Shown: piece after piece, positions 17,864 to 27,300 of the stretch | Numbering within the stretch: the stretch's first letter is position 1 | How the letters are laid out: each line of letters starts with the position of its first letter | Assembly: GCA_964353015.1 (NCBI GenBank) | Contig: CAYGUA010000004.1 | Span: 62,001-126,000, forward strand | From: JAMZMI01 sp964353015 | Lineage (GTDB): Bacteria; Bacteroidota; Bacteroidia; Cytophagales; Cyclobacteriaceae | Length of the DNA: 64,000 nucleotides | Direction of reading: 5' to 3' | Notes under the pieces: model-generated | What the model saw: only the letters and a program-made list of their open reading frames with translations | Told to the model about the DNA's origin: nothing | Databases searched by the model: none | Translations under genes and position numbers: made by a program

Positions 17864-19987
17864 TTATCTAACGAAAGCAGCTGCTACGCCACCATCGACA
17901 TTTAATATGTTCCCAGTGCTTTTAGACAAGGTGCCATCAACAAAGGCTAATGCTGCCTTGGCCATGTCTTCACCTTCTAATATTGCATTCAATAAGGTTC
18001 TTTTCGCATAGAATGCAGGTAATTCATCGACAGTGATGCCATAGGCTTTTGCTCTACCTTCTCCCCATCCTCCAGACCAGATGTTACTTCCTTTGATTAC
18101 TGCATCAGGATTTACTGTATTCACTCTGATTTTGTCTGCGCCAAGCTCAGCTGCCAATAATCTTGTCATATGCGCCTGAGCAGCTTTCGCTGATCCATAG
18201 CCCAGATTGTTTGGTCCTGATACGATAGAATTTTTGGATACGATATTTACAATATCACCTCCCAAATCACCTCCGCCTATATTCTGCGCTCTGATGATTT
18301 CAACTCCTGCTTGAGAAGCTGCAAAGGTTCCTTTCACGAGAATATCGTGCAGAAGATCCCAATCGGCCTCAGTTGTAGATTCTAAAGATTTGGAAGTAGC
18401 GATACCAGCATTATTGACGATGATATCAACTCCACCAAATTCCAAACAAGCCTTTTTGAAAGCCGCCTTAATAGAATCCATAGAGGTCACATCCATTACT
18501 GCCCATGCAGCGGTATCTCTTTTGAATGATTTGTGAGCTTCTTTTAATCTTTCCTCATTGATATCGGTGATGACAACACATGCGCCATTTTCAACGAATT
18601 TCTTAGCAATCTCAAGACCAATTCCACCACCTGAGCCAGATATTAAAGCGATTTTTCTAGAAAGCGACTGTTCTTTCGGCATTCTTTGAAGCTTCGCTTC
18701 TTCCAGCAACCAATACTCAATGTCGAATGCTTCCTGCAAGGGTAATGCAACATATTCTGATACTGCTTCAGCACCTTTCATAACATTGATCGCGTTCAGG
18801 TAAAATTCATTTGCGACTCTTGCAGTTTGCTTGTTCTTAGCGAAGGAGAACATCCCAACTCCTGGCCATATGATTACAACTGGGTTGTTATCTCTGATTG
18901 CAGGGGAGTTGTCTCTTTTACAATCGTTATAATATTTGTTGTAGTAAATTCTATAATCTTCCCATTGTCCTTTGATTTTTTCGACCACTGCAGCTGCGTT
19001 TGAAACATCTGCATCTTTCGGTAAATCCAATACCAAAGGACAAATCTTAGTTCTCAAGAAGTGATCTGGACAGCTTGTTCCTAGTTGAGCTAGTCTTTCT
19101 ACATCATTGCTATTGGCAAATTCGAGCACTCTTTCATCATCGCTAAAATGGCCTACCATTCTTTGATTTGAAGAGCAAAGTCCTCTTAAGATTGGAGCAA
19201 TAGATGATGCTTGAGCTTGTCTTTTGTTTGCAGGCAATGATTCAACTTTTTGTCCGCCAAACACAGGTCCTTTTTTACCATAATGAGCTTCTAAATAGGC
19301 AGATGCTTTCTCGATTGACTCAAGTGAATTCACGTAGCATTCATATGATGTATCTCCCCAGGTAAACAAACCATGTCCACCTAAGTACAATCCCTTCATA
19401 TTTGGATTCTTATTAATTGCTTCTTCCAATTTTAGAGATAGATCAAAACCAGGCTTTTGCCAAGGAATCCATGCGAAATCATTACCGTATATCTCTTTCA
19501 TGATAGCTTCACCTTCTTTCGAAGCAGCAATGGCAATTGCAGCATCAGGATGCAAGTGATCTATGTGTTTGTATGGAAGTAAGGCATGAAGAGGTGTATC
19601 AATTGATGGAGCTTTAGAATCAAGATCATAGATGCAATGATTAAACAAGGCAACCATTTCATCCTCATGTTCCAAGCCGCGATAGACATTTTTTAATGAT
19701 CGAAGTTTATCGACGTATAGACCAGCACATCCACTTTTAGTTAAAGTACCAATATCTCCACCTGAACCTTTTACATACATGATTTCAGTAGGAATCTTGG
19801 TAAGTGGATCAGGTAAATCCAATTTCACGCTGGTATTTCCACCACCATAATTTGTAATTCTAAGATCTGCTCCAAGTATATTTGATCGATAAATAAATAG
19901 GGCTACCTCATCACCTTTCAGTTTCTCCGCTACTTTTTCATCCCACAGGTAATCCACGTATTTGTATTGATCCACTAATTGTTCCAT
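17864..19987 (-). CDS. Bifunctional L-rhamnulose-1-phosphate aldolase / L-lactaldehyde dehydrogenase
   Basis: The 707-residue fusion has a class II aldolase half (about residues 1-430: GGGNTSVKLD, YVKGSGGDIG, metal ligands in HLHPDAA, LGGHGLFTWGD) and a short-chain dehydrogenase half from about residue 445 (ISGSGGGIG, NNAGIA, YGSAK near 597). The first half splits rhamnulose-1-phosphate to DHAP and L-lactaldehyde; the second oxidises lactaldehyde to L-lactate, as known for the fused RhaE-type enzymes. It is the first gene of the operon that ends in lutABC. The GntR regulator is divergent, 143 bases away, and tandem CTAAATTCAC words and an ATCCTGCAC site lie between them. Confidence 0.93.
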   Translation of the reverse strand: MEQLVDQYKYVDYLWDEKVAEKLKGDEVALFIYRSNILGADLRITNYGGGNTSVKLDLPDPLTKIPTEIMYVKGSGGDIGTLTKSGCAGLYVDKLRSLKNVYRGLEHEDEMVALFNHCIYDLDSKAPSIDTPLHALLPYKHIDHLHPDAAIAIAASKEGEAIMKEIYGNDFAWIPWQKPGFDLSLKLEEAINKNPNMKGLYLGGHGLFTWGDTSYECYVNSLESIEKASAYLEAHYGKKGPVFGGQKVESLPANKRQAQASSIAPILRGLCSSNQRMVGHFSDDERVLEFANSNDVERLAQLGTSCPDHFLRTKICPLVLDLPKDADVSNAAAVVEKIKGQWEDYRIYYNKYYNDCKRDNSPAIRDNNPVVIIWPGVGMFSFAKNKQTARVANEFYLNAINVMKGAEAVSEYVALPLQEAFDIEYWLLEEAKLQRMPKEQSLSRKIALISGSGGGIGLEIAKKFVENGACVVITDINEERLKEAHKSFKRDTAAWAVMDVTSMDSIKAAFKKACLEFGGVDIIVNNAGIATSKSLESTTEADWDLLHDILVKGTFAASQAGVEIIRAQNIGGGDLGGDIVNIVSKNSIVSGPNNLGYGSAKAAQAHMTRLLAAELGADKIRVNTVNPDAVIKGSNIWSGGWGEGRAKAYGITVDELPAFYAKRTLLNAILEGEDMAKAALAFVDGTLSKSTGNILNVDGGVAAAFVR

Positions 19988-20022
19988 TCTATTTTATTGG
20001 TATAAGTTCTGTTCTTAGGCCT

Positions 20023-20050
20023 CTAAATTCACTTTTTTGGCTAAATTCAC
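20023..20050 (+). promoter_or_regulatory. Direct repeat CTAAATTCAC in the rhamnose control region
   Basis: CTAAATTCAC occurs exactly at 20023-20032 and 20041-20050, an 18-base period, in the intergenic region between the aldolase gene and the GntR regulator gene. Such tandem sites are often bound by a regulator of one or both divergent genes. I infer this from repetition and position only. Confidence 0.4.
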
Positions 20051-20051
20051 C

Positions 20052-20067
20052 ATCCTGCACTGTATGG
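20052..20067 (+). promoter_or_regulatory. Candidate operator ATCCTGCAC-type in the rhamnose control region
   Basis: ATCCTGCACTGTATGG lies two bases after the second CTAAATTCAC repeat and belongs to the site family described at 3132. A perfect TANNTTTG box (TAGATTTG, 20080-20087) follows for the GntR gene, so the site would overlap the -33 region of that promoter. Confidence 0.5.
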
Positions 20068-20130
20068 TTAGACATTGCTTAGATTTGTACCTGAAAGATG
20101 ATAAAACAGGTCAAATTCGTTCAGTAACGT

Positions 20131-21165
20131 ATGGAAGACTTCATTACCCTTGAGATCAGTGATGACTCAAGCATCCCAAAATACAAGCAAATATTTAACA
20201 GTATCATAAACAAAATTGAGACTGGCCATATCAAATATGGACAAAAACTCCCTTCGATCAATCGGCTGAGTTTTGATTATTATTTGGCAAGGGATACTGT
20301 CGAAAAAGCCTATGTAGCTCTGAAGGATAAAGGAGTAATTGAGTCTGTAAAAGGGAAAGGTTATTACGTCATCAATTCTGCACCTGATTCACAGATCAAA
20401 ATACTGGTACTATTCAATAAGCTGAGTGAATACAAACGTGGGATTTTTAATGCCATGATGAGCAAGCTTGGAGAGAAAGTGCAGTTAGATTTGTTCATAT
20501 ACCATTGCGATTTTGAATTGTATAGTAAGCTAATCAACGAGCATTTAGAGGGATATAGTTATTATGTCATCATGCCTCATTTTAAGGAATTTGAAGTGGT
20601 AGAATATCGGAGTTTGATGAAAAAAATTCCGAAAGAAAAAATCATCATACTTGATAACCAGATAGAAGGGTTTGAGAGCTATTTCAGCTGCATTTATCAA
20701 GATTTTAAAATGGATTTGTATGAGGCGTTGGTGGAAGCCAAACCAGATTTAGATACCTATAGTAGATTGATTCTGGTATTCCCGCAAAATAATGACTACC
20801 CATATCCCAGAGAGATTATTCTTGGTTTCAGAAGATATTGTGGGTTCAACAACATCAACCATGAAATCATCAATAAAATACATGCCGAATACGAAATAAA
20901 GGAAGGAGCTGCCTATATCGTGATTGATGAACACGATTTGGTAAACCTTATCAAGATTCAGCGTGCTGCTGGTTTGGAACTTGCCAAGAATGTAGGGATT
21001 CTGTCTTACAATGAAACGGCAATGAAAGAAGTACTTGCCAATGGCATATCAGTAATCACCACTGATTTTCAAATGATGGGTCACATCGCCGCGGAATCTA
21101 TCCTTGAAAATAAGCCGATAGAAGCGAAAAACGGATTCAAATACATCAAGAGAAAGTCCTTATAA
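20131..21165 (+). CDS. GntR-family regulator with sugar-binding (LacI/periplasmic-type) domain
   Basis: 344 residues: a GntR winged helix at about 10-78 (IPKYKQIFNSIINKIETG, GQKLPSINRLSFDYYLARDT) joined to a periplasmic-binding-protein-like domain of about 260 residues (IKILVLFNKLSEYKRGIFNA, LPVD-free hinge, KNVGILSYNETAMKEVLANG). Such GntR/LacI hybrids sense a sugar or sugar phosphate. It is divergent from the rhamnose-lactate operon and is followed by two sugar dehydrogenase genes, and it is the only transcription factor gene in the window. It is therefore the leading candidate for controlling rhamnose genes and perhaps the ATCCTGCAC sites. The ligand is unknown. Confidence 0.88.
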   Translation: MEDFITLEISDDSSIPKYKQIFNSIINKIETGHIKYGQKLPSINRLSFDYYLARDTVEKAYVALKDKGVIESVKGKGYYVINSAPDSQIKILVLFNKLSEYKRGIFNAMMSKLGEKVQLDLFIYHCDFELYSKLINEHLEGYSYYVIMPHFKEFEVVEYRSLMKKIPKEKIIILDNQIEGFESYFSCIYQDFKMDLYEALVEAKPDLDTYSRLILVFPQNNDYPYPREIILGFRRYCGFNNINHEIINKIHAEYEIKEGAAYIVIDEHDLVNLIKIQRAAGLELAKNVGILSYNETAMKEVLANGISVITTDFQMMGHIAAESILENKPIEAKNGFKYIKRKSL

Positions 21166-21205
21166 GCAGGATTGGTCAGGACGCATATCATCCTGCCAAT
21201 AGTAA
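21158..21205 (+). promoter_or_regulatory. Paired ATCCTGC-type sites between the regulator and SDR genes
   Basis: CCTTATAAGCAGGAT (21158-21172, a minus-strand site) and ATCCTGCCAATAGTAA (21190-21205) face away from each other. TTGGTCAGGA (21172-21181) and TCCTGCCAA (21191-21199) also form an imperfect inverted repeat. The first site overlaps the stop codon of the regulator gene. Position suggests control of the SDR gene starting at 21263. Confidence 0.45.
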
Positions 21206-21262
21206 CCTTTCCGTATTATTTTATAGCAATTACCTTTTTTTAATCAGCCATTTGGTTTTGAT

Positions 21263-22057
21263 ATGGATTTGAAAATTTCAGGAAAAGTTGTGGTCATATC
21301 CGGCGGTGCAGGCATAGAAGGAAGTATAGGGGAAACGATGGTTAGGCAACTTGCGCAAGAGGGAGCTATACCTGCGATAATTGATCGCAATGATCGCGGT
21401 TTTGGTTATGCCGCAGCATTGCAAAAATCAGGTATTGATGCCCTTTTTGTGAAAACGGATGTAACCGATCCGGATCAAATGCAGGCGGCCGTCAAGCAAG
21501 TTGTTGATAAATACGGACGGATAGATGTTGTCATCAATAATGTTGGTGTAAATGATGGGGCAGGTCTGGATGCTAGCTATGATGATTTCATGAATTCTCT
21601 GAAATTAAATGTGGCGAGTTATTTTTTACTGGTAAAATATGCTTTACCATACCTCATAAAATCTCAAGGGAATATTCTCAATATAGGATCGAAAGTGGGA
21701 TTAACCGGCCAAGGTGGAACGTCAGGTTATGCAGCAGCAAAGGGTGGAGTGTTGGCACTTACACGAGAATGGGCTGTTGATTTGCTCAAATACAAGATCA
21801 GAGTAAACTGCCTGATCATAGCAGAAAGCTGGACTCCAGCCTATGACAACTGGCTAAAGACTTTGGAGAACGGCGATGAGAAATTGAAGAAAATTGTGGA
21901 GAAAATCCCTTTTGAAAATAGAATGACTGCTCCCGAAGAAATTGGAAATATGGCATTGATGCTTATTTCTGACAAATCTTCACACACCACAGGGCAGCAC
22001 ATCTTCGTAGATGGTGGTTATGTGCATTTAGATAGATCACTTGGCGGAAACGCTTAA
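21263..22057 (+). CDS. SDR sugar dehydrogenase, possible L-fucose/L-rhamnose dehydrogenase
   Basis: A 264-residue short-chain dehydrogenase with an unusual stretched cofactor loop (SGGAGIEGSIG, about residues 13-23), Asp41 for NAD, NNVG at 92-95, Ser143 and Tyr156/Lys160 (YAAAK). It is followed after 11 bases by a zinc-type dehydrogenase. Members of this SDR group oxidise the anomeric carbon of L-fucose or related aldoses to the lactone; the window also encodes a matching lactonase at 35009, a deoxy-keto-acid SDR at 3208 and a diketo hydrolase at 3993. An alternative is a later keto-acid oxidation. The family is sure, the substrate is inferred. Confidence 0.7.
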   Translation: MDLKISGKVVVISGGAGIEGSIGETMVRQLAQEGAIPAIIDRNDRGFGYAAALQKSGIDALFVKTDVTDPDQMQAAVKQVVDKYGRIDVVINNVGVNDGAGLDASYDDFMNSLKLNVASYFLLVKYALPYLIKSQGNILNIGSKVGLTGQGGTSGYAAAKGGVLALTREWAVDLLKYKIRVNCLIIAESWTPAYDNWLKTLENGDEKLKKIVEKIPFENRMTAPEEIGNMALMLISDKSSHTTGQHIFVDGGYVHLDRSLGGNA

Positions 22058-22068
22058 TTAAAATACAT

Positions 22069-23091
22069 ATGAAAAGATTGTTATTGAACGAGCCTGGAGA
22101 TTTGAGGCTCGTTGATGTGGAATTTGATGCTACATTGGCTCCAGATCAGGCGTTGCTAAAAGTGCACCGCATAGGAATTTGCGGAACAGATATCCACGCT
22201 TTTGGCGGTAATCAGCCATTTTTTTCTTATCCAAGAGTCTTGGGTCACGAGCTTGGCCTGGAAGTGATTGGTGTTGGATCAGAAGTATCCAATGTGAAAG
22301 TAGGAGATAGGTGCTCTTTGGAGCCTTATTTCAATTTGAAAGAAGGTCAGGCAGTAAGAAACGGTAAACCGAACTGTGGTGAGCATATTTCAGTTTTTGG
22401 CGTTCATGCCGATGGAGGCATGCAAGAGACAATCAAAGTGCCAGCCAACTATCTACATAAATCCGATAAGCTTTCCTACGATCAACTGGCTTTGGTGGAA
22501 ACACTGGCAATTGGGTACCATGCTGTTCAGAGACCAGAAACGAAAGCCACGGACAAAGTTTTAGTAATTGGAGCTGGCCCTATTGGTTTGGCTACCATGC
22601 AATTCACCAAAGTGATTGGAGCACAAACAGTGGTGATGGATATCAATCAGGATCGACTGGATTTTTGTGTGGATAAAATGGGAGTGGATGGCACAATCAA
22701 CGTGTTGAAAGAAGATGCTGAAGATGCACTCAGGAAACTTTTTGATGGTGAGCTACCGACAATTGTTTTTGATGCAACAGGAAATCCTAAATCTATGATG
22801 GGTGCATTTCAATATCCTTCTCATGGTGGAAAGCTCGTTTTTATTGGTTTGTTTCAGGGTGATGTCAACTTCCACGATCCATCGTTTCATAAGAAAGAAA
22901 TGACGTTATACGCGAGTCGCAATGCGATGAGCAAAGATTTTGATGCCATCATCAAGCTAATAGAAGAAGGTAAGGTTGATACCAATCCATGGATCACCCA
23001 TAGATCACCCATAGATCAGGTGACAGAGGTATTCCAAAGCTGGACCAAGCCTGAAACCAGGGTTATTAAGGCAATGATTGAGTTGGGGTGA
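22069..23091 (+). CDS. Zinc-dependent alcohol/sugar dehydrogenase (MDR family)
   Basis: The 340-residue protein keeps the catalytic zinc ligands of medium-chain dehydrogenases (Cys38 in GICGTD, His60-Glu61 in LGHEL, Glu in LVETLAIGYH near 149) and the GAGPIGL cofactor loop near 165. The structural zinc lobe is degraded: only one cysteine (about residue 103, NGKPNCGEH) remains where four are usual. It probably oxidises a secondary alcohol in a sugar or sugar acid, as in sorbitol, galactitol-phosphate or L-galactonate dehydrogenases. It forms a two-gene unit with the SDR upstream. The exact substrate cannot be read from the sequence. Confidence 0.8.
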   Translation: MKRLLLNEPGDLRLVDVEFDATLAPDQALLKVHRIGICGTDIHAFGGNQPFFSYPRVLGHELGLEVIGVGSEVSNVKVGDRCSLEPYFNLKEGQAVRNGKPNCGEHISVFGVHADGGMQETIKVPANYLHKSDKLSYDQLALVETLAIGYHAVQRPETKATDKVLVIGAGPIGLATMQFTKVIGAQTVVMDINQDRLDFCVDKMGVDGTINVLKEDAEDALRKLFDGELPTIVFDATGNPKSMMGAFQYPSHGGKLVFIGLFQGDVNFHDPSFHKKEMTLYASRNAMSKDFDAIIKLIEEGKVDTNPWITHRSPIDQVTEVFQSWTKPETRVIKAMIELG

Positions 23092-23125
23092 TAGGTCTTT
23101 TTAGTTTATCAAATCGAAAATTATT

Positions 23126-23192
23126 ATAATATTTAGTGATTGTAATCGAAAAAAATCATAATATTTAGTGATTGTAATCGAAAAAAATCATA
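23126..23192 (+). repeat. Tandem duplication of a 32-bp unit before the ATPase gene
   Basis: A 32-base unit beginning ATAATATTTAGTGATTG occurs twice without a gap (23126-23157 and 23158-23189), followed by the first three bases of a third. A TANNTTTG box (TATTTTTG, 23191-23198) comes directly after it, so the repeat lies where the -33 region of the ATPase promoter should be. Repeat number could affect expression. Confidence 0.75.
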
Positions 23193-23202
23193 TTTTTGAT
23201 GT

Positions 23203-24327
23203 GTGATAAGTAGAATCCAACAAGATAATATTCTTAAAAGACTACATAAAGGGAAGGCCATATTGCTATTTGGTGCAAGACAAGTTGGTAAAACAACATT
23301 GCTAAACACAATCAATGCGCTCGACAATGAATCTATCCTTTATGTCAATGGAGATGAACCAGATATTAGAGAATATTTTTCAGAACGAACATCTGCTGAG
23401 CTTCGAAATTATATCGGTCAACATACTATTTTAGTGATTGATGAAGCACAGCGAATTCCTGGTATCGGGATCACTCTAAAGTTAATTACAGACCAAATAA
23501 AGGATGTGCAGGTCATAGCTACCGGATCTTCTTCATTTGAGCTTGCCAATAAAATGAATGAGCCACTTACAGGTAGAAAATATGAGTTTCAACTTTTCCC
23601 GCCTTCATTTCAGGAGATGGTCACCTATCATGGACTAATCGAGGAAAAGCGACAATTGGAGCAGCGGTTAATTTTTGGTTCCTATCCAGAGATTTTGAAT
23701 AACAGTGATGAAAGTGAAGAGTTGTTGAAGCTGATTGCAGATAGTTACTTGTTCAAAGACATATTGATGCTTGACACGCTCAAGCGCCCCAAATTATTGG
23801 AGAAGATACTAAAAGCATTGGCGCTACAGATTGGTGGAGAGGTATCATTCAATGAAATTGCTCAACTGGTCGGTGCTGATAAAGGGACTGTAGAGAAGTA
23901 CATTCAGCTTTTCGAACAGACTTTTGTGATCTTTCAAATTCCATCATTCAGTAGAAATGTCAGAAATGAATTGAAGAAGAGCAAGAAGTACTATTTTCAC
24001 GATTGTGGTATTAGAAATGCCATCATTGGAAATTTCAATTTATTGCAAAATCGTACTGATGCAGGTGCTCTTTGGGAAAATTATCTCATGTCAGAGCGGT
24101 ACAAAAGAAAGTATGATCTGAGCATATCGGGGCAAATGTATTTCTGGAGAACAACAGCTCAGCAGGAAGTGGATTTGATTGAGGAAAATAGTGATGGATT
24201 GAAAGCTTTTGAATTCAAATGGGGAAAAACTACCAAAGTAAAATTTCCTAAAACATTCAGCAACTCTTATTCAGAAGCTTCCATGGAAGTGATCAGCAGG
24301 GAAAATTATGAGTATTTTTTGATTTGA
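23203..24327 (+). CDS. AAA ATPase with DUF4143 domain (AAA_14 family)
   Basis: 374 residues: Walker A GARQVGKTT (about residues 23-31), Walker B LVIDEAQR (about 83-90), then the C-terminal DUF4143 nuclease-like region (RRTAQQE-type variant: FWRTTAQQEVDLIEE, EFKWGK). This large, patchily distributed family is common in Bacteroidota and archaea and has no settled function. It begins with GTG very close to a good -7 box, so the mRNA may be leaderless or nearly so. It sits as a single-gene cassette between sugar operons with a tandem repeat at its 5' side, and is probably a passenger unrelated to sugar catabolism. Confidence 0.88.
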   Translation: MISRIQQDNILKRLHKGKAILLFGARQVGKTTLLNTINALDNESILYVNGDEPDIREYFSERTSAELRNYIGQHTILVIDEAQRIPGIGITLKLITDQIKDVQVIATGSSSFELANKMNEPLTGRKYEFQLFPPSFQEMVTYHGLIEEKRQLEQRLIFGSYPEILNNSDESEELLKLIADSYLFKDILMLDTLKRPKLLEKILKALALQIGGEVSFNEIAQLVGADKGTVEKYIQLFEQTFVIFQIPSFSRNVRNELKKSKKYYFHDCGIRNAIIGNFNLLQNRTDAGALWENYLMSERYKRKYDLSISGQMYFWRTTAQQEVDLIEENSDGLKAFEFKWGKTTKVKFPKTFSNSYSEASMEVISRENYEYFLI

Positions 24328-24348
24328 TGAACTGAGAAAACATTCGAC

Positions 24349-27300
24349 TTATTCAATGTTTTTATCAACCAATATTTCCACAGGCCCAAGTAATCCCGCA
24401 TCCAAAAGTGGTTCACCTTTTATTCTGTAGGGAGCTGTAGTCCATGTGATTCTTTCATCTTCTGGTAAAAGCTGATCACCAATCAATCTGTTACGCCAAG
24501 TGTTGCAAACTTCAATTCTTAATTTGTTTTTGCCTGCCAATAGCGCATTAGTAATTTCTACTTCGAAAGGAGCAGTCCATGCAATCCCACATTTTTGGTC
24601 ATTGAGGAAGATTGTCGCGATGTTGTGAACTTCGCCAAGAGAAAGCCAACTTTTTCCAGATATAGACTGACAATCAAAGGTGGTTTCATATACGGCAGTG
24701 CCTGAATAGTATCTGACTTTCGGATCTTCAAAATCCATCCAGTTCATCAAATCATCGAATAATAATGTTTTGGAAGGTCCACCAAAAGTAGAGTCGAAGG
24801 TTACATTCCAAAATCCGTTAATTGTTTGTTCTACTTCCTTACTGATCCAGTTTTTACCTTCGTGGTGCTGATCTTCTACATCATGCTCAAACAAGACAAA
24901 AACAGAACCATTCTGAGGTAAACTGATTGGTAAAAAAGTACAGCCATCCACACTGCTCCATTGCTCCGCCTTCCATTTTTCATTGGTGACAGGATCGTAT
25001 AATTCTGGTTGTTTACCTGATATTCTAAAAGACAGATCAACCTGTCGAGATTCTGAAATTTGATTCGAAATAAAATAAATATCTCTCTGCTCAGACTTCC
25101 TGTGTGTCCATGCAATGTTTTGAGCACGAACCTCATTTTCGTAAGCTATGAAATCAGCCTGCAGACCTAGATTGTCAAAATTTGATGTAGTTATAGGTGT
25201 TTTGATCACTTGACCTGCACCAACTTTTTTCACCATAAATCCATTCTCACTCTCAAAAACCCCGTCCCATAATGCACTGGCTAGTTCCTCAATCTGATTA
25301 TCCATTGAGTCCAAACCAGGTGTAAATTGTGGTCTTTGACTAACTAATAAGGTGGCACCATTCTGCACAAGTTGAGTCAGTTTTGTTAAAGATTCCACGG
25401 AAAAGTATTCAGGATTAGGATCCATTCTTCGCGCTTGAGGAAGCACAAGAAGCTGATAAGATGCACCTGTTGAAAGCTCTATTTGACTTTCTCTCACACT
25501 TGCTAATCGTATTAAGGCGTCCTTATTAAAAGAATCATATTTGTAACCATTGAGAGGATCCAGCCAATCTTCCGGATCGGCCATGTTTGCAGAATGATTC
25601 ACCCCGGTTGGCAGATCTCTTTGAGGTTGGCTTTCATTTTTTATTCTGATTTTTTCTCTTTGTACCACTTCTTCACCAATAATTCCCGGAAGTATTTCGA
25701 CCAGTCGATCAGGTAGAATCGATCTCCGAGGCAAACCCTCACCAGTGAAGATAGCAATATCTGCGACCGGACTTCCTTCTTGCAAAAGTTTCTGACATCT
25801 TTCAGTGTATTTGACAAACTCCGCACCAGGCTTCCACCAGGTTTGATTCCGCTGAAAATACAGACCAACATCACTTAATGTAACTCCAGGTTGTCTATCA
25901 ACAAACGGATTATGAGCAAAAACATGAAAGAAAAGCCTGTTGATTCCTAAGGCATAGTTGCGATCGAGAAGAGGTTTGATCAACGCGGGATCTTCGTCCC
26001 ATCCCATTCTTAATTCTGTAAATCCTTCAGCCTGAATGATGTTCTTTCCATAAACATGTGCTCCCGAAATGGCATCTAGCATGTCGTTGGGTTTGTCGTG
26101 TGTTGGGCTTCTCAGCCAAAATTCACCCATGGGGAGATCCACTTCCCCATAATGTCTAATCCCATCACTGAGCATGGTAGGAGCCACGCTTTCAGCGCTA
26201 AATTGTACGCCGTTTTCATGGGCTCTTTTTGCCATGATCCCGTAAAAGTTGTCGGTAGTCAATTCGCTTACGGTTTGACGAATGTCGTAGAGGAATTTCT
26301 CTGAAAACTCTGCGTCATTCAAAGGGAAACCAGCCATTATTGGAAGATAGGGAAGAGGGTCGTAACCTCTTCTCGTTTTGAATTCATCACGAAATACTGA
26401 CGACCAGTTTTGACTACCACATTCCCAACTGTCGATGTGAAAAACTTTCAATACGTCCTTGGTCAGCTCTGATCCCATCTTATCCAAAATTTGACCATAC
26501 CAGCCGTCAAACTGTGTATTGATCGCTACTGGATTAAATTTGTCACATTCGAGTCCCAAACCACCACCACCAGTGTAATTCGTATGACCTGTGCTTGTGT
26601 GACCCATTCTCACGATGGTCCATTCTCCTTCGGGGACATTCCAAGACAGTTTTCCAAGTTCATCAATTTTATCGCTAAGATTGATCACATTCTCAAGCCT
26701 GATGCAATTTTTCAAAGTGAGTTGCTCTGATTTGGTTCGTGGACTGATGCGCCAAATTTCTCCAGTTTTTCCTTCGAACTGATGGATTTTTGGTAAGCTG
26801 GACAATTCCAGTCCGGCAATTTTTAATCTGGGGCTCCATTTTGCTGCATCCAGATCTTCAGCACCTGGTTCAGTGCCTTCTTTTTTCCATTGGAATCTGA
26901 AATATCGGGCCGTGGTTTTCGGTATTGAATAAGTCACCTGCGCATCTGTATCTTGCCAGCCATGACGCGGTGGGATCATTTGATAAATGTCTTTAAACGT
27001 CACTCCATCCTCACTTGCTTTGACGAGTAGACGATGCGATTGATAGTTATTTCCTTTGGTGATCACTTTGATGCTTTGGCAAGTGAATGGCTCAGCGAAA
27101 CTGTACTGAAACCAACAATTTTCGTCGCATCGGTATTGTTCTTTGTTATTTTCGATAGTAAGAAAATCAGCTACTTCGTCAGTACTTGTGTTTATCGTAG
27201 GTTTGGTGGTGTAGCTTGATTGGGCTTTCACTTTATTCGGAAAAGCATAAATAGCAATGTCTTGATAGTAGCCCTCAAAGCTTTCAGGCTGTGCCAAAAT

